DNA of 64,000 nucleotides from JACMLX01 sp040384325 (GCA_040384325.1 JAZKJL010000005.1:434001-498000), one strand, 5' to 3'. Numbered from the stretch's first letter, positions 1 through 9,590 are shown. Numbers and translations are program-made. Notes: generated by a model not told the origin, from the letters alone.

Positions 1-2337
1 CCACTCCTCGTTCAGCGCACTGTCGGCAAACCAGCGCGTGTAGTAGTCGCGCTTGGTGCCCGCGTCGGGCAGCGCCGCCCCCGCCACGAACGCCTGTCGC
101 TGGCCCTCGCTCGAGGAGTCACGCACGGTCTCCGCTCGGAGTCGCGCTGCGGCGGTGCCGTGATTGGTGGATGCCAGCTGTGTGACGATCGCCCACCGCG
201 TCGGCGGTCGCAGCGGCAGACCGGAGGCGGTGTCACCGGCCAGCCAGCCATCGAGCCGTGCCAGTGTGGTGGTGCTGCGGGCCGAGCCGATCAGCGCGTC
301 GAGCTGCGCCTTGCGCTGGCCGTAGGTGCGCGTGGTGTCGCTGGCGCCGGCCAGCAGCAGCGCCTCGATGCGGTCCTGCAGGAGGTCGCGCAGCGCACCG
401 CGTCCGTAGCGGTTGGCAGCGGTCAGCAGGCGACCGGTCAGCGCACCCGCGATCTGCTCGTCGCGCTCACGCGGCAACTCGCGCACCGCGGCCTCCGCGA
501 ACTGTGCCGGTGACAACTTCGTTTCTCGTACCATGTCCCACAGCGCACCCCAGAGCATCGCGCGCAGCAGGTCGTCACGCACCTCGCCGATGTGGCCCAG
601 CAGCCACGACGTGCTGGCGGCATCGGGCAGCACGATGGCGTAGTTGAAGTCCCCGTCGTTGGCGTAGACGAAGGCCGGTGTGCGCAATCCACGCGCGGCC
701 GACACGATCGTCGTCGCACCCGACATCTCCACCGGGAGGCGCACCGCCGCCGCGTCCGGATACCAGAGCAGCACCGAGGTGCGCATCGGCCACGGCGCCG
801 TGCCCGACACCGTCGGCTGCGCCGCGCGCTGCCGCAGGGCGAGCCGCGTGATGCGTCCGTTCGCAGTCGTCAGCTCTTGCGTCACGATCGGCATGCCGGG
901 ACGCAGGATCCACTGCGCACCCCACGCGGTGAGGTCGCGCCCCGCCGCCGTGCCCACGCTGCGCAGCAGGTCGCGCCAGGTGGCGTTGCCGAACGGATGA
1001 TCGCGCAGGAACGCGCGCACGCCGCGCTGGAACGCCGAGTCGCCCACCAGGTAGTCGAGTTGGCGCAGGATGCCAGGCGCCTTGTTGTAGACGATCGGCC
1101 CGTAGTTGCTCTTCGCCTGCTCGAGGTTGGCCAATTCCTGCCACACCGGTGTGGTGCCGGCGGTGGCATCGGTGCCGTAGGCGACGGGCTTGTTGCGCAG
1201 GTAGAAGGTCTTCCACGGCGTGCTGGCCGGCGCGAGGTCGGCCTGCATCTTCGCTGCCATGTACGTGGCGAAGCCTTCCTTCAGCCACAGGTCGTCGAAC
1301 CACCGCATCGTCACGTAGTCACCGAACCACTGGTGCGCGACTTCGTGGAAGACCGTGGCCTGGCGGCCCAGCAGCTGCGACGTGGTGGGCCGTTCGCGGT
1401 AGATGAAGCTCTGTTCGTTGTAGAACACCGCGCCCGGATGCTCCATGCCGCCGAACGGAAACGCCGGGGCCAGCAGGAAGTCGTACTTGCCGAACGGGTA
1501 ACTGACGCCGAACCACGCTCCCAGCCACTGCAAAGCCTGCGTGTTCATCGCGATCAGCGAGTCGGTCTCGGCTTCCTGCACGCGCGACCTGCGCGCCCAC
1601 ATCGTCACCGGCGTCGGCGTCGCACCAGCCGACAGCGCGCGCGACTGCGTGACGGTGGCATACGGCCCGGCGGCGAACGCGATCAGGTAGGTGCTGATCG
1701 GCTGCGTCTCGGCAAAGCGATGCCGCAGCGAACGTGCGGTGGTGTCCACCTGCGTGGCCGCACCGTTGGCCAGCACCGACCACTCGCGCGGTGCCTCGAT
1801 GCGGAGCGTGACACGAGCCTTCAGGTCCGGCTGGTCGAAGGAGGGGAAGAGCAGGTTCGCATCGGACGGCACCAGCAACGTGTAGAGATAGTCGCGACCA
1901 TCGCTGGCATCGCGCGAGCGGATGATGCTCGCCCCGGCCGCCGCGATCGGCGATGTGAAGCGCACCTGCACTTCGTTCTCGCCATCCCGCATCGCCGACG
2001 CGGGAATGCGGATGTGCGCGCGGTTCCAGCGCTCGGTCGTCATCGGCAACTCGACGCCGTTGGCGCGCAGCTGCGAGACGGCGGTACCGCGGAAGTCGAG
2101 GATCGCGTCGTGCACCCCGCGCTGGCGGAAGCGCACCGTCACCGTGCCCGGCGCACTGTCGGCGTGCGTGACGTCGAGGGTCAGGGTGTACCGCACGTCG
2201 CTGATCCGCGACGCGCGTTCGGTGGCCAGGACGTGCGGTACACCCGGTGCCAGTCGCGCATCGCCGGCACCTGACTGCCCCTCTGCGATGGCACAGGCGC
2301 AGAGCAGCAATCCTGCGACCGCCGTGGCGTGTCTCAC
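1..2337 (-). CDS. M1 family zinc aminopeptidase, exported (C-terminus beyond left edge)
   Basis: Zinc metallo-aminopeptidase of family M1, removing N-terminal residues from peptides, probably in the periplasm. The first 779 codons are here; the rest lies off the left edge. A hydrophobic stretch at about residues 5-18 looks like a signal peptide. The exopeptidase motif reads GGMEH (296-300, GAMEN in most members). The zinc site is HEVAH (331-335, E332 as general base) with third ligand E354 in WLKEGF, so the enzyme should be active. The start is GTG at 2337, overlapping the TGA of the upstream BNR gene as GTGA. The two are therefore translationally coupled and probably work together in extracytoplasmic protein turnover. 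Family assignment is firm; substrate is unknown. Confidence 0.93.
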   Translation of the reverse strand, partial: MRHATAVAGLLLCACAIAEGQSGAGDARLAPGVPHVLATERASRISDVRYTLTLDVTHADSAPGTVTVRFRQRGVHDAILDFRGTAVSQLRANGVELPMTTERWNRAHIRIPASAMRDGENEVQVRFTSPIAAAGASIIRSRDASDGRDYLYTLLVPSDANLLFPSFDQPDLKARVTLRIEAPREWSVLANGAATQVDTTARSLRHRFAETQPISTYLIAFAAGPYATVTQSRALSAGATPTPVTMWARRSRVQEAETDSLIAMNTQALQWLGAWFGVSYPFGKYDFLLAPAFPFGGMEHPGAVFYNEQSFIYRERPTTSQLLGRQATVFHEVAHQWFGDYVTMRWFDDLWLKEGFATYMAAKMQADLAPASTPWKTFYLRNKPVAYGTDATAGTTPVWQELANLEQAKSNYGPIVYNKAPGILRQLDYLVGDSAFQRGVRAFLRDHPFGNATWRDLLRSVGTAAGRDLTAWGAQWILRPGMPIVTQELTTANGRITRLALRQRAAQPTVSGTAPWPMRTSVLLWYPDAAAVRLPVEMSGATTIVSAARGLRTPAFVYANDGDFNYAIVLPDAASTSWLLGHIGEVRDDLLRAMLWGALWDMVRETKLSPAQFAEAAVRELPRERDEQIAGALTGRLLTAANRYGRGALRDLLQDRIEALLLAGASDTTRTYGQRKAQLDALIGSARSTTTLARLDGWLAGDTASGLPLRPPTRWAIVTQLASTNHGTAAARLRAETVRDSSSEGQRQAFVAGAALPDAGTKRDYYTRWFADSALNEEW

Positions 2338-5300
2338 CGCGCCGGCACCGCAGGCACGGTGACGGCCGGCTGTCCACCGACGCGTCGTGCACCATTCAGC
2401 GTCGCCAGCCCGGTGGTGCTGAGCGACTTCCACTGCGCCATGGTTGATGCGCCAAGCGTGCGTGCATTGGTGATTGCAGCCACCTGCGCCGCCGTCGGCG
2501 CCACGTCGGCGCCCTGGATCGCGTTCACCGACGCCATCATCGCCGTCGCGGCCCCGATGAGCGTGCCACCGGTGGCCGCACCACCGCGGCGACGGCCGCG
2601 CGGCCGTCCTCCCGCCGGCGTGGGCGGTGCGATGCTGTCCAGCTGCGCACGGAACGCCACCGTGGGTGCATCGGTCGCTGCGCCCAGCGAGACGGACAGC
2701 GCGCGCGCCTGTCGCTGCGCGGCGTGCACGGCGTGTGCCGCACTCCACACGTCGCGCGAGAGCGTCGCCAGCTGCGTCAGTGCCGCAGCACTGGTCTTCA
2801 CGCGCGGATCGAGCACCAGTGTGATCGGCTGCGTGTAGCGCGTGCCGTTCACGGTCAGGCGCACGGTGTAGTTGCCGGGTGGTGCCCACGGGGAATCGAT
2901 GGTGGGATAGGTGCGATGCGGCACCGCCCCCTTCGCCTCCTCGTCATTCACTTCCGTCGCACTCTCCATCGGCAGCGGATCGAGGTGCAGGTCCCACGCG
3001 AAGCGATGCATGCCGGCGCTCGTCGAGAGCCGGATCGGCTTCGCCTGCCAGTACAACGGCACGTTGCAGAACGGCGCACTCGGCGTGGCCTGACAGACCT
3101 TGTCGTACGCGGCCGCGTTCAGTGCCGGATGTGGATCCAGTGCCAGCTCGTTGCTGGAATGGCTGCGCACCACATGACCGGCGGCGTCGACGATCTCCAG
3201 CGTCACCGGGCCGCTGGCGTCGGCCGCCAGGCGGTAGTCGATGATCGCACCGGGCAGCGGATTCTCACCGGCCGGCATCTCGGCTGGCCACGGTGTGGGA
3301 TCGTTACCGGCAAACCGGACACGCACTGCCGGCGCCGGCTTGAACAGGTATGCCGCAGCAGCCGCACGCGCCTCGGCGGCCTGCCGGAGCGTGGTGATGT
3401 TGTCGAGGATCCAGAATCCGCGGCCATGTGTGCCCACCACCAAGTCGGCGCAGTGGCAGGTGCTGTCGTCCTTCACCTGCAGGTCGCGCACCGAGATCGC
3501 CGGCATGTCGAGGCGCAGCGATTCCCAGTGGTCGCCGTCGTCGTAACTCACCCAGACCTGCAGGTCGGTGGCCGCGTAGAGCAAGCCCTTGCGGCGCGGA
3601 TCCTCGCGGATGGAGTTCGCCACCGCACCGCCCGCGATGCCGGTGTTGATTTCGGTCCAGGTGCGGCCACCATCGTGCGTGCGGTAGAAATGCGGGTTCA
3701 TGTCGTCGAGCCGCAGCGTGTTGGCGGCGATGTAGGCCGTCTGCGTGTCGAAGTGGCCCGCTTCCATGTTGTAGATGCGCGTCCATGGCTTGATCACCGC
3801 TGGCGTGACGTTGGTCCAGCTGGTGCCACCGTTAATGGTGACGTGGATGGAGCCGTCGTCGCTGCCGGTCCAGAGCACGTTCACGTCGCGTGGCGACGGT
3901 GAGACGGCCGTGAGTGATCCGGCGGGCGCCACCTTCACCGTTCCGGCGTACTGACCGGCGCTGGCCGGCACCTCCCATGTCTGGCGCGTCAGGTCCCCGC
4001 TGATGCGTGTCCAGCTGCGGCCGCGATCGCGCGTCTTCCAGACGGCGTTCGACGCGTAGAACAACACGTCCGGGTTCACCGGCGAGAAGTGCAGCGGCAT
4101 CGTGCGCACGTTGCGGCTGAATCCCGTCATGTCGGGACCCACGTACGTCGTCTGGTGCGTCTTGCGATCGTACAGCGACACGTTGCTGCGCATGCTGCCG
4201 AACACCATGTCGGGATTGCGTGGGTCCGGCGCGGCGATGCCGTACTCCTGGATATTGACGGGATGCCAGTCGTTGAACGTGATCATGCCATCGTCGGACC
4301 GACTGACCACACACGCCGAGCCCGAGTCCTGCTGGCCGCTGCAGACGCGGTAGGGAAACGCGTTGTCGGTGGTCACGTGGTACATCGCCGCTGTGCCCTG
4401 CGTGTACCAGTTGCTCCACGACACGCCGCGGTTGGCGGAGATCACCGCCCCCTGGTCGGCGACGGCGAAGACGATCTTGTTGTCGTTCGGGTTGATCCAG
4501 ATCTTCTGGTAATCGTCGCCACCCGGCGCGCCGCGCACGGCGCTCCACGAGTAGCCTGCATCCTCGGTGCGCCACATCACCGTGCTGGCACTGTAGACGA
4601 CGTTCTCGTTCCGCGGATCCACCGCCAGCGTCGGCAGGTCACCGCCGCCGATGCGGCCCATCGGGCGATTGTCGGTGACGCGCCCGCCCTGCGACGGCAT
4701 GCCCGGCATCTGCACCGCGACCGCCCAGTGTTCACCCGCGTCAGCAGACTTGTAGAAGGTGACCACCGCCGGATTGGCCACGCCGGCGACCGTGGCGTAC
4801 AGCACCTTCGAGTTGCTCGGTGCGAGGGCGATGTTGGCCTGGTTCAGCACCGGCAATCCATCCTTCAGCTGGCGCCACGTGGTGCCGCCGTCGGTGGACT
4901 TGAAGATGCCGCCCTCGCCCGCGAAGCCCTGTCCTTCGATGAAGCTCTGCTGCTGCTGCCAGAGCGTGGCGTAGACGATGTTCGGATTGGAGGGATCGAT
5001 GCGCACGTCGTTGGCGCTCGTGTACTGGTCACGGAAGAGCACCCGCTCGAAGCTCCTGCCGCCATCCAGCGAGCGAAACACGCCGCGCTCCTCGTTCGGA
5101 CCGTAGGGATGGCCGAGCACCGCCACGAAGAGGCGGTCCGCGTTGGTCGGATCCACGTCCACCTGCGCGATCATCTGGCTGTTGCGCAGGCCGAGGTGTG
5201 TCCAGGTGGCGCCCGCATCCACCGACTTGTACATGCCGTCACCCACCGCCAGGTCGGGACGGATGATGCCCGCGCCGCTGCCCACGTAGATCACGCTCGG

Positions 5301-5603
5301 GTTGCTCGGCGCCACCGCGATCGCGCCGATCGAGCCGGTGCCCTGCTGATCGAACAGCGGCACCCAGTTCGAGCCGTAATCGGTGGAGCGCCACACGCCG
5401 CCGTTGTCGTAGCCGGCGTAGAACACGTTCGGCTGCGTCGGCACACCCGCCAGCGCGCGGGCGCGACCACCGCGCACCGGGCCGATGTGGCGCCAGTGCA
5501 TCTCCGACGTGATGTCGGCAGGCTGCTGCGCGACGGTGACCGAGGGGAGCGTGGCGCTACTGGCAAGCAGCAGCAGGGCGCGGCGAAGGCGGGACAGTCG
5601 CAC
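2334..5603 (-). CDS. Exported BNR/sortilin-like beta-propeller protein
   Basis: Large secreted protein of 1089 residues of the WD40/YVTN/BNR-repeat group often labelled 'glycosyl hydrolase' or VPS10-like. A signal peptide covers about residues 1-25 and ends near VTVAQQ. At least nine BNR/Asp-box repeats of the form S-x-D-x-G-x-x-W are visible, among them STDGGTTW, TEDAGYSW, TRDRGRSW, THDGGRTW and SYDDGDHW, giving a two-propeller N-terminal region to about residue 760. The C-terminal 300 residues form a beta-rich region followed by a helical, Ala-rich tail. Translation starts at GTG 5603. The gene is first of a coupled pair with the M1 peptidase. A 1067-residue paralogue lies at 28918-32121. 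True enzymatic activity has not been shown for this group, so the role (binding, glycan or peptide handling) is open. Confidence 0.88.
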   Translation of the reverse strand: MRLSRLRRALLLLASSATLPSVTVAQQPADITSEMHWRHIGPVRGGRARALAGVPTQPNVFYAGYDNGGVWRSTDYGSNWVPLFDQQGTGSIGAIAVAPSNPSVIYVGSGAGIIRPDLAVGDGMYKSVDAGATWTHLGLRNSQMIAQVDVDPTNADRLFVAVLGHPYGPNEERGVFRSLDGGRSFERVLFRDQYTSANDVRIDPSNPNIVYATLWQQQQSFIEGQGFAGEGGIFKSTDGGTTWRQLKDGLPVLNQANIALAPSNSKVLYATVAGVANPAVVTFYKSADAGEHWAVAVQMPGMPSQGGRVTDNRPMGRIGGGDLPTLAVDPRNENVVYSASTVMWRTEDAGYSWSAVRGAPGGDDYQKIWINPNDNKIVFAVADQGAVISANRGVSWSNWYTQGTAAMYHVTTDNAFPYRVCSGQQDSGSACVVSRSDDGMITFNDWHPVNIQEYGIAAPDPRNPDMVFGSMRSNVSLYDRKTHQTTYVGPDMTGFSRNVRTMPLHFSPVNPDVLFYASNAVWKTRDRGRSWTRISGDLTRQTWEVPASAGQYAGTVKVAPAGSLTAVSPSPRDVNVLWTGSDDGSIHVTINGGTSWTNVTPAVIKPWTRIYNMEAGHFDTQTAYIAANTLRLDDMNPHFYRTHDGGRTWTEINTGIAGGAVANSIREDPRRKGLLYAATDLQVWVSYDDGDHWESLRLDMPAISVRDLQVKDDSTCHCADLVVGTHGRGFWILDNITTLRQAAEARAAAAAYLFKPAPAVRVRFAGNDPTPWPAEMPAGENPLPGAIIDYRLAADASGPVTLEIVDAAGHVVRSHSSNELALDPHPALNAAAYDKVCQATPSAPFCNVPLYWQAKPIRLSTSAGMHRFAWDLHLDPLPMESATEVNDEEAKGAVPHRTYPTIDSPWAPPGNYTVRLTVNGTRYTQPITLVLDPRVKTSAAALTQLATLSRDVWSAAHAVHAAQRQARALSVSLGAATDAPTVAFRAQLDSIAPPTPAGGRPRGRRRGGAATGGTLIGAATAMMASVNAIQGADVAPTAAQVAAITNARTLGASTMAQWKSLSTTGLATLNGARRVGGQPAVTVPAVPAR

Positions 5604-5720
5604 GGAAACCGATCCGGGTGGGGGATGTCACCACTACGGGTCCGCGAAGTGGTGTGCTGCGGAAGATGGCGACCGCCACTCGCAGCAGCACCTGTGATGC
5701 TGTCCCTTACCGGCCCGTCG

Positions 5721-6950
5721 TCAGTTCCCCGCCTGCTGCGGCGCCAGCGTGCCGCTGCTCTTCGGCACCCGCATGCCCGAGGGCGCCGCGTCCGGTACCT
5801 TGCGCGCCCCGGCGATCAGGATCAGTGACGCCACCACCAGCGTGCCCATCGCGATCGTGAGCGTGGCGGCATGCGCGACGGCGCCGATGATCGGCGGTCC
5901 GATCATGAAGCCCACGTAGCCGATGGAGCTCACCGACGCGATCGCCGCCGCGCGACTCACACCCGGCACCCGCGTCGCGGCGTTGTAGAGAATCGGGACC
6001 ACCGTCGCCAGACCGATGCCGACGATCGCGAAGCCGGCCATCGCCACCCACGGCGTGGCCACCAGCAGCACCACCAGCATCGCCACCGCCGCGATGGTGG
6101 GGCCGGCCAGCAGCATGGTGCGCTCCGACACCCGGGCACGCACCGAATCGCCGGCGAAGCGCATCGCCGCGGTCGCACCGGCGAACGCGACGTAAGCCAG
6201 GGCGGCCCGCTCCTGCGCGGTGTGCAACTCCTGCTGCACGTACAACACGCTCCAGTTGTACATCACGCCTTCGGCCAGCATGCCGAAGCAGATCAGCATG
6301 CCGATCAGCAGCAGCGTGCCCTTCGGCCACGTGAAATGCGCCTGCGCTGCATCGGAGACCGGGTGCGACGCCAGCATGCCGCGCGATGAGAGCAGGATGC
6401 TGACTGCCACCACTGCACCCACGGCGCCGAGTTGCATCACCGCCGGCACGCCGGTGCGGATCAGCACCGCCGTCAGCGCCGCACCACCCATCGCGCCGAG
6501 GCTGAACATGCCGTGAAATCCGCTCATCACCGCTCGGCCGCTGAGGGTCTCGAGGGTCGTGCCTTCCGCGTTGATCGCCACGTCGAACACGCTTTCACTG
6601 GCGCCGAAGACCATCATCAGCGGCAGCAATGCCCAGTAGCCGGGCAGCACCAACGAGAGGCCGAGCGCCAGGCAGAAACCCCAACCGGCCAGCACGCTGG
6701 TCTTGCGTGCACCGAGGGAGCCGACGACCCGTCCGGCGATCGCCAGCGTCAGCAGCGACCCCACGCTCATCGACAGCAGCGCGAGCGCGAGGGTGCGCTC
6801 GTCGAGGGCGTAGCGGCCCTTCACCGAGGGGATGTGCACGCCCCAGCACCCGATCACGAAGCCGAGGTTCAGGAACTGGGCGCGGGTGGCCCAGCGGGCC
6901 CTGGAGAGCAGGGAGCGGGGGTCGGCGGCGGTCGTGTCGAGGGGCATCAT
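5721..6950 (-). CDS. MFS transporter
   Basis: Major facilitator superfamily permease of 409 residues with about 12 hydrophobic helices, resembling the YbjJ/FucP-like branch. The loop after helix 2 reads RVVGSLGARKTSV, a version of the MFS signature between helices 2 and 3. I chose ATG 6950 (MMPLDT) because an upstream in-frame start at 7010 would place the DeoR-type operator inside the coding region. It is divergent from the DeoR-type regulator at 7051 across a 100-bp gap holding an inverted repeat, so it is probably the regulator's target. Sugar or sugar-derivative transport is an inference from that regulator's family only. Confidence 0.85.
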   Translation of the reverse strand: MMPLDTTAADPRSLLSRARWATRAQFLNLGFVIGCWGVHIPSVKGRYALDERTLALALLSMSVGSLLTLAIAGRVVGSLGARKTSVLAGWGFCLALGLSLVLPGYWALLPLMMVFGASESVFDVAINAEGTTLETLSGRAVMSGFHGMFSLGAMGGAALTAVLIRTGVPAVMQLGAVGAVVAVSILLSSRGMLASHPVSDAAQAHFTWPKGTLLLIGMLICFGMLAEGVMYNWSVLYVQQELHTAQERAALAYVAFAGATAAMRFAGDSVRARVSERTMLLAGPTIAAVAMLVVLLVATPWVAMAGFAIVGIGLATVVPILYNAATRVPGVSRAAAIASVSSIGYVGFMIGPPIIGAVAHAATLTIAMGTLVVASLILIAGARKVPDAAPSGMRVPKSSGTLAPQQAGN

Positions 6951-6983
6951 CGCCTCGCGGCGCAGTGGGGAGGAATCGGGCAC

Positions 6984-7018
6984 TGCACGAAGTTGCACGA
7001 ATCTGCACATTCGTGCAA
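6984..7018. promoter_or_regulatory. Probable operator for the DeoR-type regulator
   Basis: A perfect inverted repeat, TTGCACGAAT (6993-7002) and ATTCGTGCAA (7009-7018) with a 6-bp spacer, lies between the divergent MFS and DeoR-family genes. A third half-site TGCACGAA sits at 6984-6991, exactly one turn upstream in direct orientation. The site lies 34 bp from the MFS start and 32 bp from the regulator start, where a repressor could control both promoters. Confidence 0.75.
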
Positions 7019-7050
7019 GTCTGCGTTACGCAAATTGACTACTTTGTGGC

Positions 7051-7854
7051 ATGGCGCATCCCAAGACGACTTCGAACACCCCGACCTCCGACGACAGCCC
7101 GCGCTTTGCGCAGGAGCGGCAGGCCCGTATCGCGGCGACCCTTCGAGAGCAGGGACGGGTGGAGGTCTCGGCCCTGGCCGCGGAGTACGGACTCTCCGAG
7201 GATACCATCCGGCGCGACCTGCGGCTGCTGGCTTCGCGAGGCCTGGTGCAGAAGACGCACGGCGGCGCGGTGGCGCTCTACACGACCGCCCTGCCGATGG
7301 CACAGCGGGTGGATGTGCGGGCCACCTCCAAGCGGGCGATCGCACGGGCGGCGGCCGAGCGGGTGCAGGCGCACCAGGCCTTGTTCATCGACGGTGGCAG
7401 CACGGCGCTGGCGCTGGCGCAGATCCTCGCGTCGCCCGATGCGCCGAGGCCGCTGACGATCATCACCGCCGCCTTCGACGTGGCGGCGCTGTTCGCCAAT
7501 GACCCGACGGTGCAGCTGGTGCTGGCCGGCGGCACCTGGTCGCACGAGACGCGCGAGTTCTTCGGCGACCAGGCGCAGGCCACCATCCGTGCCCATCGCG
7601 CGGACTGGGCCTTCCTCGGCGCCTGCGCGCTGCACCAGCGAGCGGGCCTGACCTCGTCGCTGGCCGGTGATGCACAGGTGAAGCGCGCGATGATCGAGTC
7701 CGCCGCCGCCTGCGCCGTGCTGGCCGATGCCACCAAGCACGACATGGTCGCTCCGTACGCCGTGGCCGACCTGCGCGAGATCGACCTCGTGATCAGCGAT
7801 GCCGGGCCGAGTTGGCTGGCCGGTACCGTACGCGAGGTCGTGCGGGCGGTCTGA
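7051..7854 (+). CDS. DeoR/GlpR family transcriptional regulator
   Basis: Repressor of 267 residues. The N-terminal winged helix-turn-helix shows the family signature, with EDTIRRDL in the recognition helix and GLVQKTHGGAV in the wing (about residues 25-75). The C-terminal DeoR sensor domain, related to sugar-phosphate isomerases, keeps DGGSTALALA, GGTWSHETREFFG and DATKHD. Such regulators usually respond to phosphorylated sugars or polyols. It is divergent from the MFS transporter and probably controls that gene and itself through the inverted repeat at 6993-7018. No convincing Shine-Dalgarno precedes ATG 7051. A repeat element abuts its stop codon. Confidence 0.9.
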   Translation: MAHPKTTSNTPTSDDSPRFAQERQARIAATLREQGRVEVSALAAEYGLSEDTIRRDLRLLASRGLVQKTHGGAVALYTTALPMAQRVDVRATSKRAIARAAAERVQAHQALFIDGGSTALALAQILASPDAPRPLTIITAAFDVAALFANDPTVQLVLAGGTWSHETREFFGDQAQATIRAHRADWAFLGACALHQRAGLTSSLAGDAQVKRAMIESAAACAVLADATKHDMVAPYAVADLREIDLVISDAGPSWLAGTVREVVRAV

Positions 7855-8226
7855 ACGCAACGGCAACGGCTGATCGCAGAACTGCATAGCCGCAGAACCG
7901 AACGGCCGCAGAAGGGCGGAGCTGCGCGGCTGGCGAGCACATGACGGTGATGTGGTTGAACGCACGACGTGCGTCCGCGCAGTCCGGGCTGGTCCGCGCG
8001 CGCGAGGCTCACTTTGATGGTCACTGCACTCGCAGTTGCTGTTCCCTCACAAATGCGAAGGTCGTCTGCGCACGGCGGCATGGATTGCGCGCCGAGGTTG
8101 GTTCCCTTGGTGGCAGCGCCGCGACCGTGGGCCGCGCGCTCGGGAAATCCCGTGCAGAGCCGTACACGCTTTTCTGCGGCTGTTCCCTTCTGCGGCTGTT
8201 CAGTTCTGCGATCCGCTGTGTAGTTC
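7853..8226. repeat. Palindromic repeat element, copy A (MITE/REP-like)
   Basis: A 374-bp element fills most of the 506-bp gap 7855-8360. Its left arm (7853-7919) and its reverse-complement right arm (8170-8226) are imperfect inverted copies. Each arm carries GATCGCAGAAC followed by two further GCAGAA boxes at about 15-18 bp spacing. The left arm ends in GCAGAAGGGCGG. The interior contains a core (about 8020-8050) whose reverse complement matches the interior of copy B (AGCAACTGCGAG against TGCAACTGCGAG). It begins one base before the end of the DeoR-type gene's stop codon. No open reading frame inside looks real. The remaining 8227-8360 holds nothing recognisable apart from a purine-rich ribosome site before 8361. 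Confidence 0.8.
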
Positions 8227-8360
8227 AAACTCGACAGCACCGCAAAATCTCCGTAACGACGAACGCGACATCGAACGGTTGAGTCGACGCGCCGATGGCG
8301 GGCACATATGGTGCGTGGTCATGTGCACGACCGACATACTTCACACACCAGAGGTTGCTG

Positions 8361-9191
8361 ATGCCGTACATCTCGACGCAGTCGTCCCCGCCGGTCCAGC
8401 TCTACTACGAGGATCACGGCACCGGTCAGCCCGTCGTGCTGATCCATGGATGGCCGCTCAGTCATCGCATGTGGGAAGGGCAGGTGACGGCACTCACGGC
8501 GGCCGGGTTCCGCTGTGTGGCGTATGATCGGCGCGGATTCGGCGAATCGGAGCGGCCTGCCGGCGGCTACGACTACGACACCTTCGCCGACGACCTCCAC
8601 AGCCTGCTCACGTCACTCGACCTGACCAACGTGATTCTGGCCGGCTTCAGCATGGGCGGCGGCGAAGTGGCGCGCTACCTCGGCAAGCATGGCAGCGATC
8701 GCATCGCGAAGGCGATGTTCATCGCCGCCGTACCGCCCTTCCTGCTGAAGACGGCCGACAATCCCACAGGCGCCGACCAGTCGCTCTTCGACGGCATGAT
8801 GGCCGGCGTGAAGAAGGATCGTATCGCGTTCCTCGACGGATTCTTTCAGGGCTTCTTCAACCACACGCCTGGCCAGAAGGACTTCCCCGTCGATGCCATC
8901 GAGTACGCGAAGTGGATTGCCTGGGGCGCGTCACCGGTGGGTACGCTCGAATGCATCCGCGCCTTCGGCACCACCGACTTCCGTCCCGACCTGAAGAAGA
9001 TCACGATCCCCGTCGCCGTCATCCACGGCACCGCCGACGCCATCGTGCCCTTCGACATCTCCGGCAAGCTGACCGCCGCCACCATTCCCACCAGCACCAC
9101 GATCACCATCGACGGCGGCTCGCACGGCCTGCCGGTCACACATCCCGAGCAGCTGACGAAAGCGATGCTCGACTTCGCGAAGGCATCGTGA
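8361..9191 (+). CDS. Alpha/beta hydrolase (perhydrolase/chloroperoxidase-like)
   Basis: Serine hydrolase of 276 residues, cytoplasmic, with no signal peptide. The oxyanion region is HGWP (29-32), the nucleophile elbow GFSMGGGE puts the serine at 97, the acid is probably in GTADAIVPFD and the histidine in DGGSHGLP. GFSMGGGEV and the surrounding sequence are typical of cofactor-free haloperoxidases, perhydrolases and related esterases. ATG 8361 is preferred over an upstream start at 8295 because AGAGG lies just before it and the family begins here. It is bracketed by repeat copies A and B. No substrate can be assigned. Confidence 0.9.
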   Translation: MPYISTQSSPPVQLYYEDHGTGQPVVLIHGWPLSHRMWEGQVTALTAAGFRCVAYDRRGFGESERPAGGYDYDTFADDLHSLLTSLDLTNVILAGFSMGGGEVARYLGKHGSDRIAKAMFIAAVPPFLLKTADNPTGADQSLFDGMMAGVKKDRIAFLDGFFQGFFNHTPGQKDFPVDAIEYAKWIAWGASPVGTLECIRAFGTTDFRPDLKKITIPVAVIHGTADAIVPFDISGKLTAATIPTSTTITIDGGSHGLPVTHPEQLTKAMLDFAKAS

Positions 9192-9197
9192 CTTTCT

Positions 9198-9531
9198 GAA
9201 CGGCTGATCGCAGAACGGAACAGCCGCAGAACTGCACTGCCGCAGAAGGGCGGGATTGGGAGGCGGCGAACGGCTCGCCTCCCGACCACTCCTGATCCGT
9301 CCTTGCGGCGACGCTCCGCGTATCTCGATGGTGGCAAGGCATAGGGGAACTGCAACTGCGAGCGCAGTTCCCCAAAGTCTTCCGCTTCGGGCATGTAGGA
9401 GACGGGTGACGACGGAACGATTTCGAACCTCCGCCCGTCGCGCCATCGCCCTGCTCACCGTAAAGCAGCCCAGCTCTTCTGCGGCTGTTCCGTTCTGCGG
9501 CTGTGCAGTTCTGCGATCCGCTGTGCCGTTC
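9198..9531. repeat. Palindromic repeat element, copy B (MITE/REP-like)
   Basis: A 334-bp element with inverted arms at 9198-9254 and 9475-9531. Both arms contain GATCGCAGAAC and two more GCAGAA boxes, and both outer ends read GAACGGC. The interior holds two further perfect hairpins: 9258-9265 with 9276-9283 (GGGAGGCG/CGCCTCCC), and 9344-9353 with 9364-9373 (GGGGAACTGC/GCAGTTCCCC). It starts 7 bp after the hydrolase stop and occupies most of the 427-bp gap to the catabolic operon. Confidence 0.82.
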
Positions 9532-9590
9532 ACGATCTCCCTGAATGGCACGACTGCCCGAACCCTTGACTTCTAAAGGATCTGGCGCGA

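Noticed and set aside
592..2274. Long plus-strand frame over the left end
   Set aside because: It is antisense to the M1 peptidase, which has an intact zinc site; the plus-strand product is low-complexity and basic.
7941..8282. Small open frames inside repeat copies A, B and D
   Set aside because: They read through the repeat arms in several frames, differ between copies and lack ribosome sites.
7853..9531. Possible CRISPR array from repeated GCAGAA boxes
   Set aside because: Units are 15-18 bp apart, in three copies per arm, arranged as inverted pairs and without unique spacers or cas genes.
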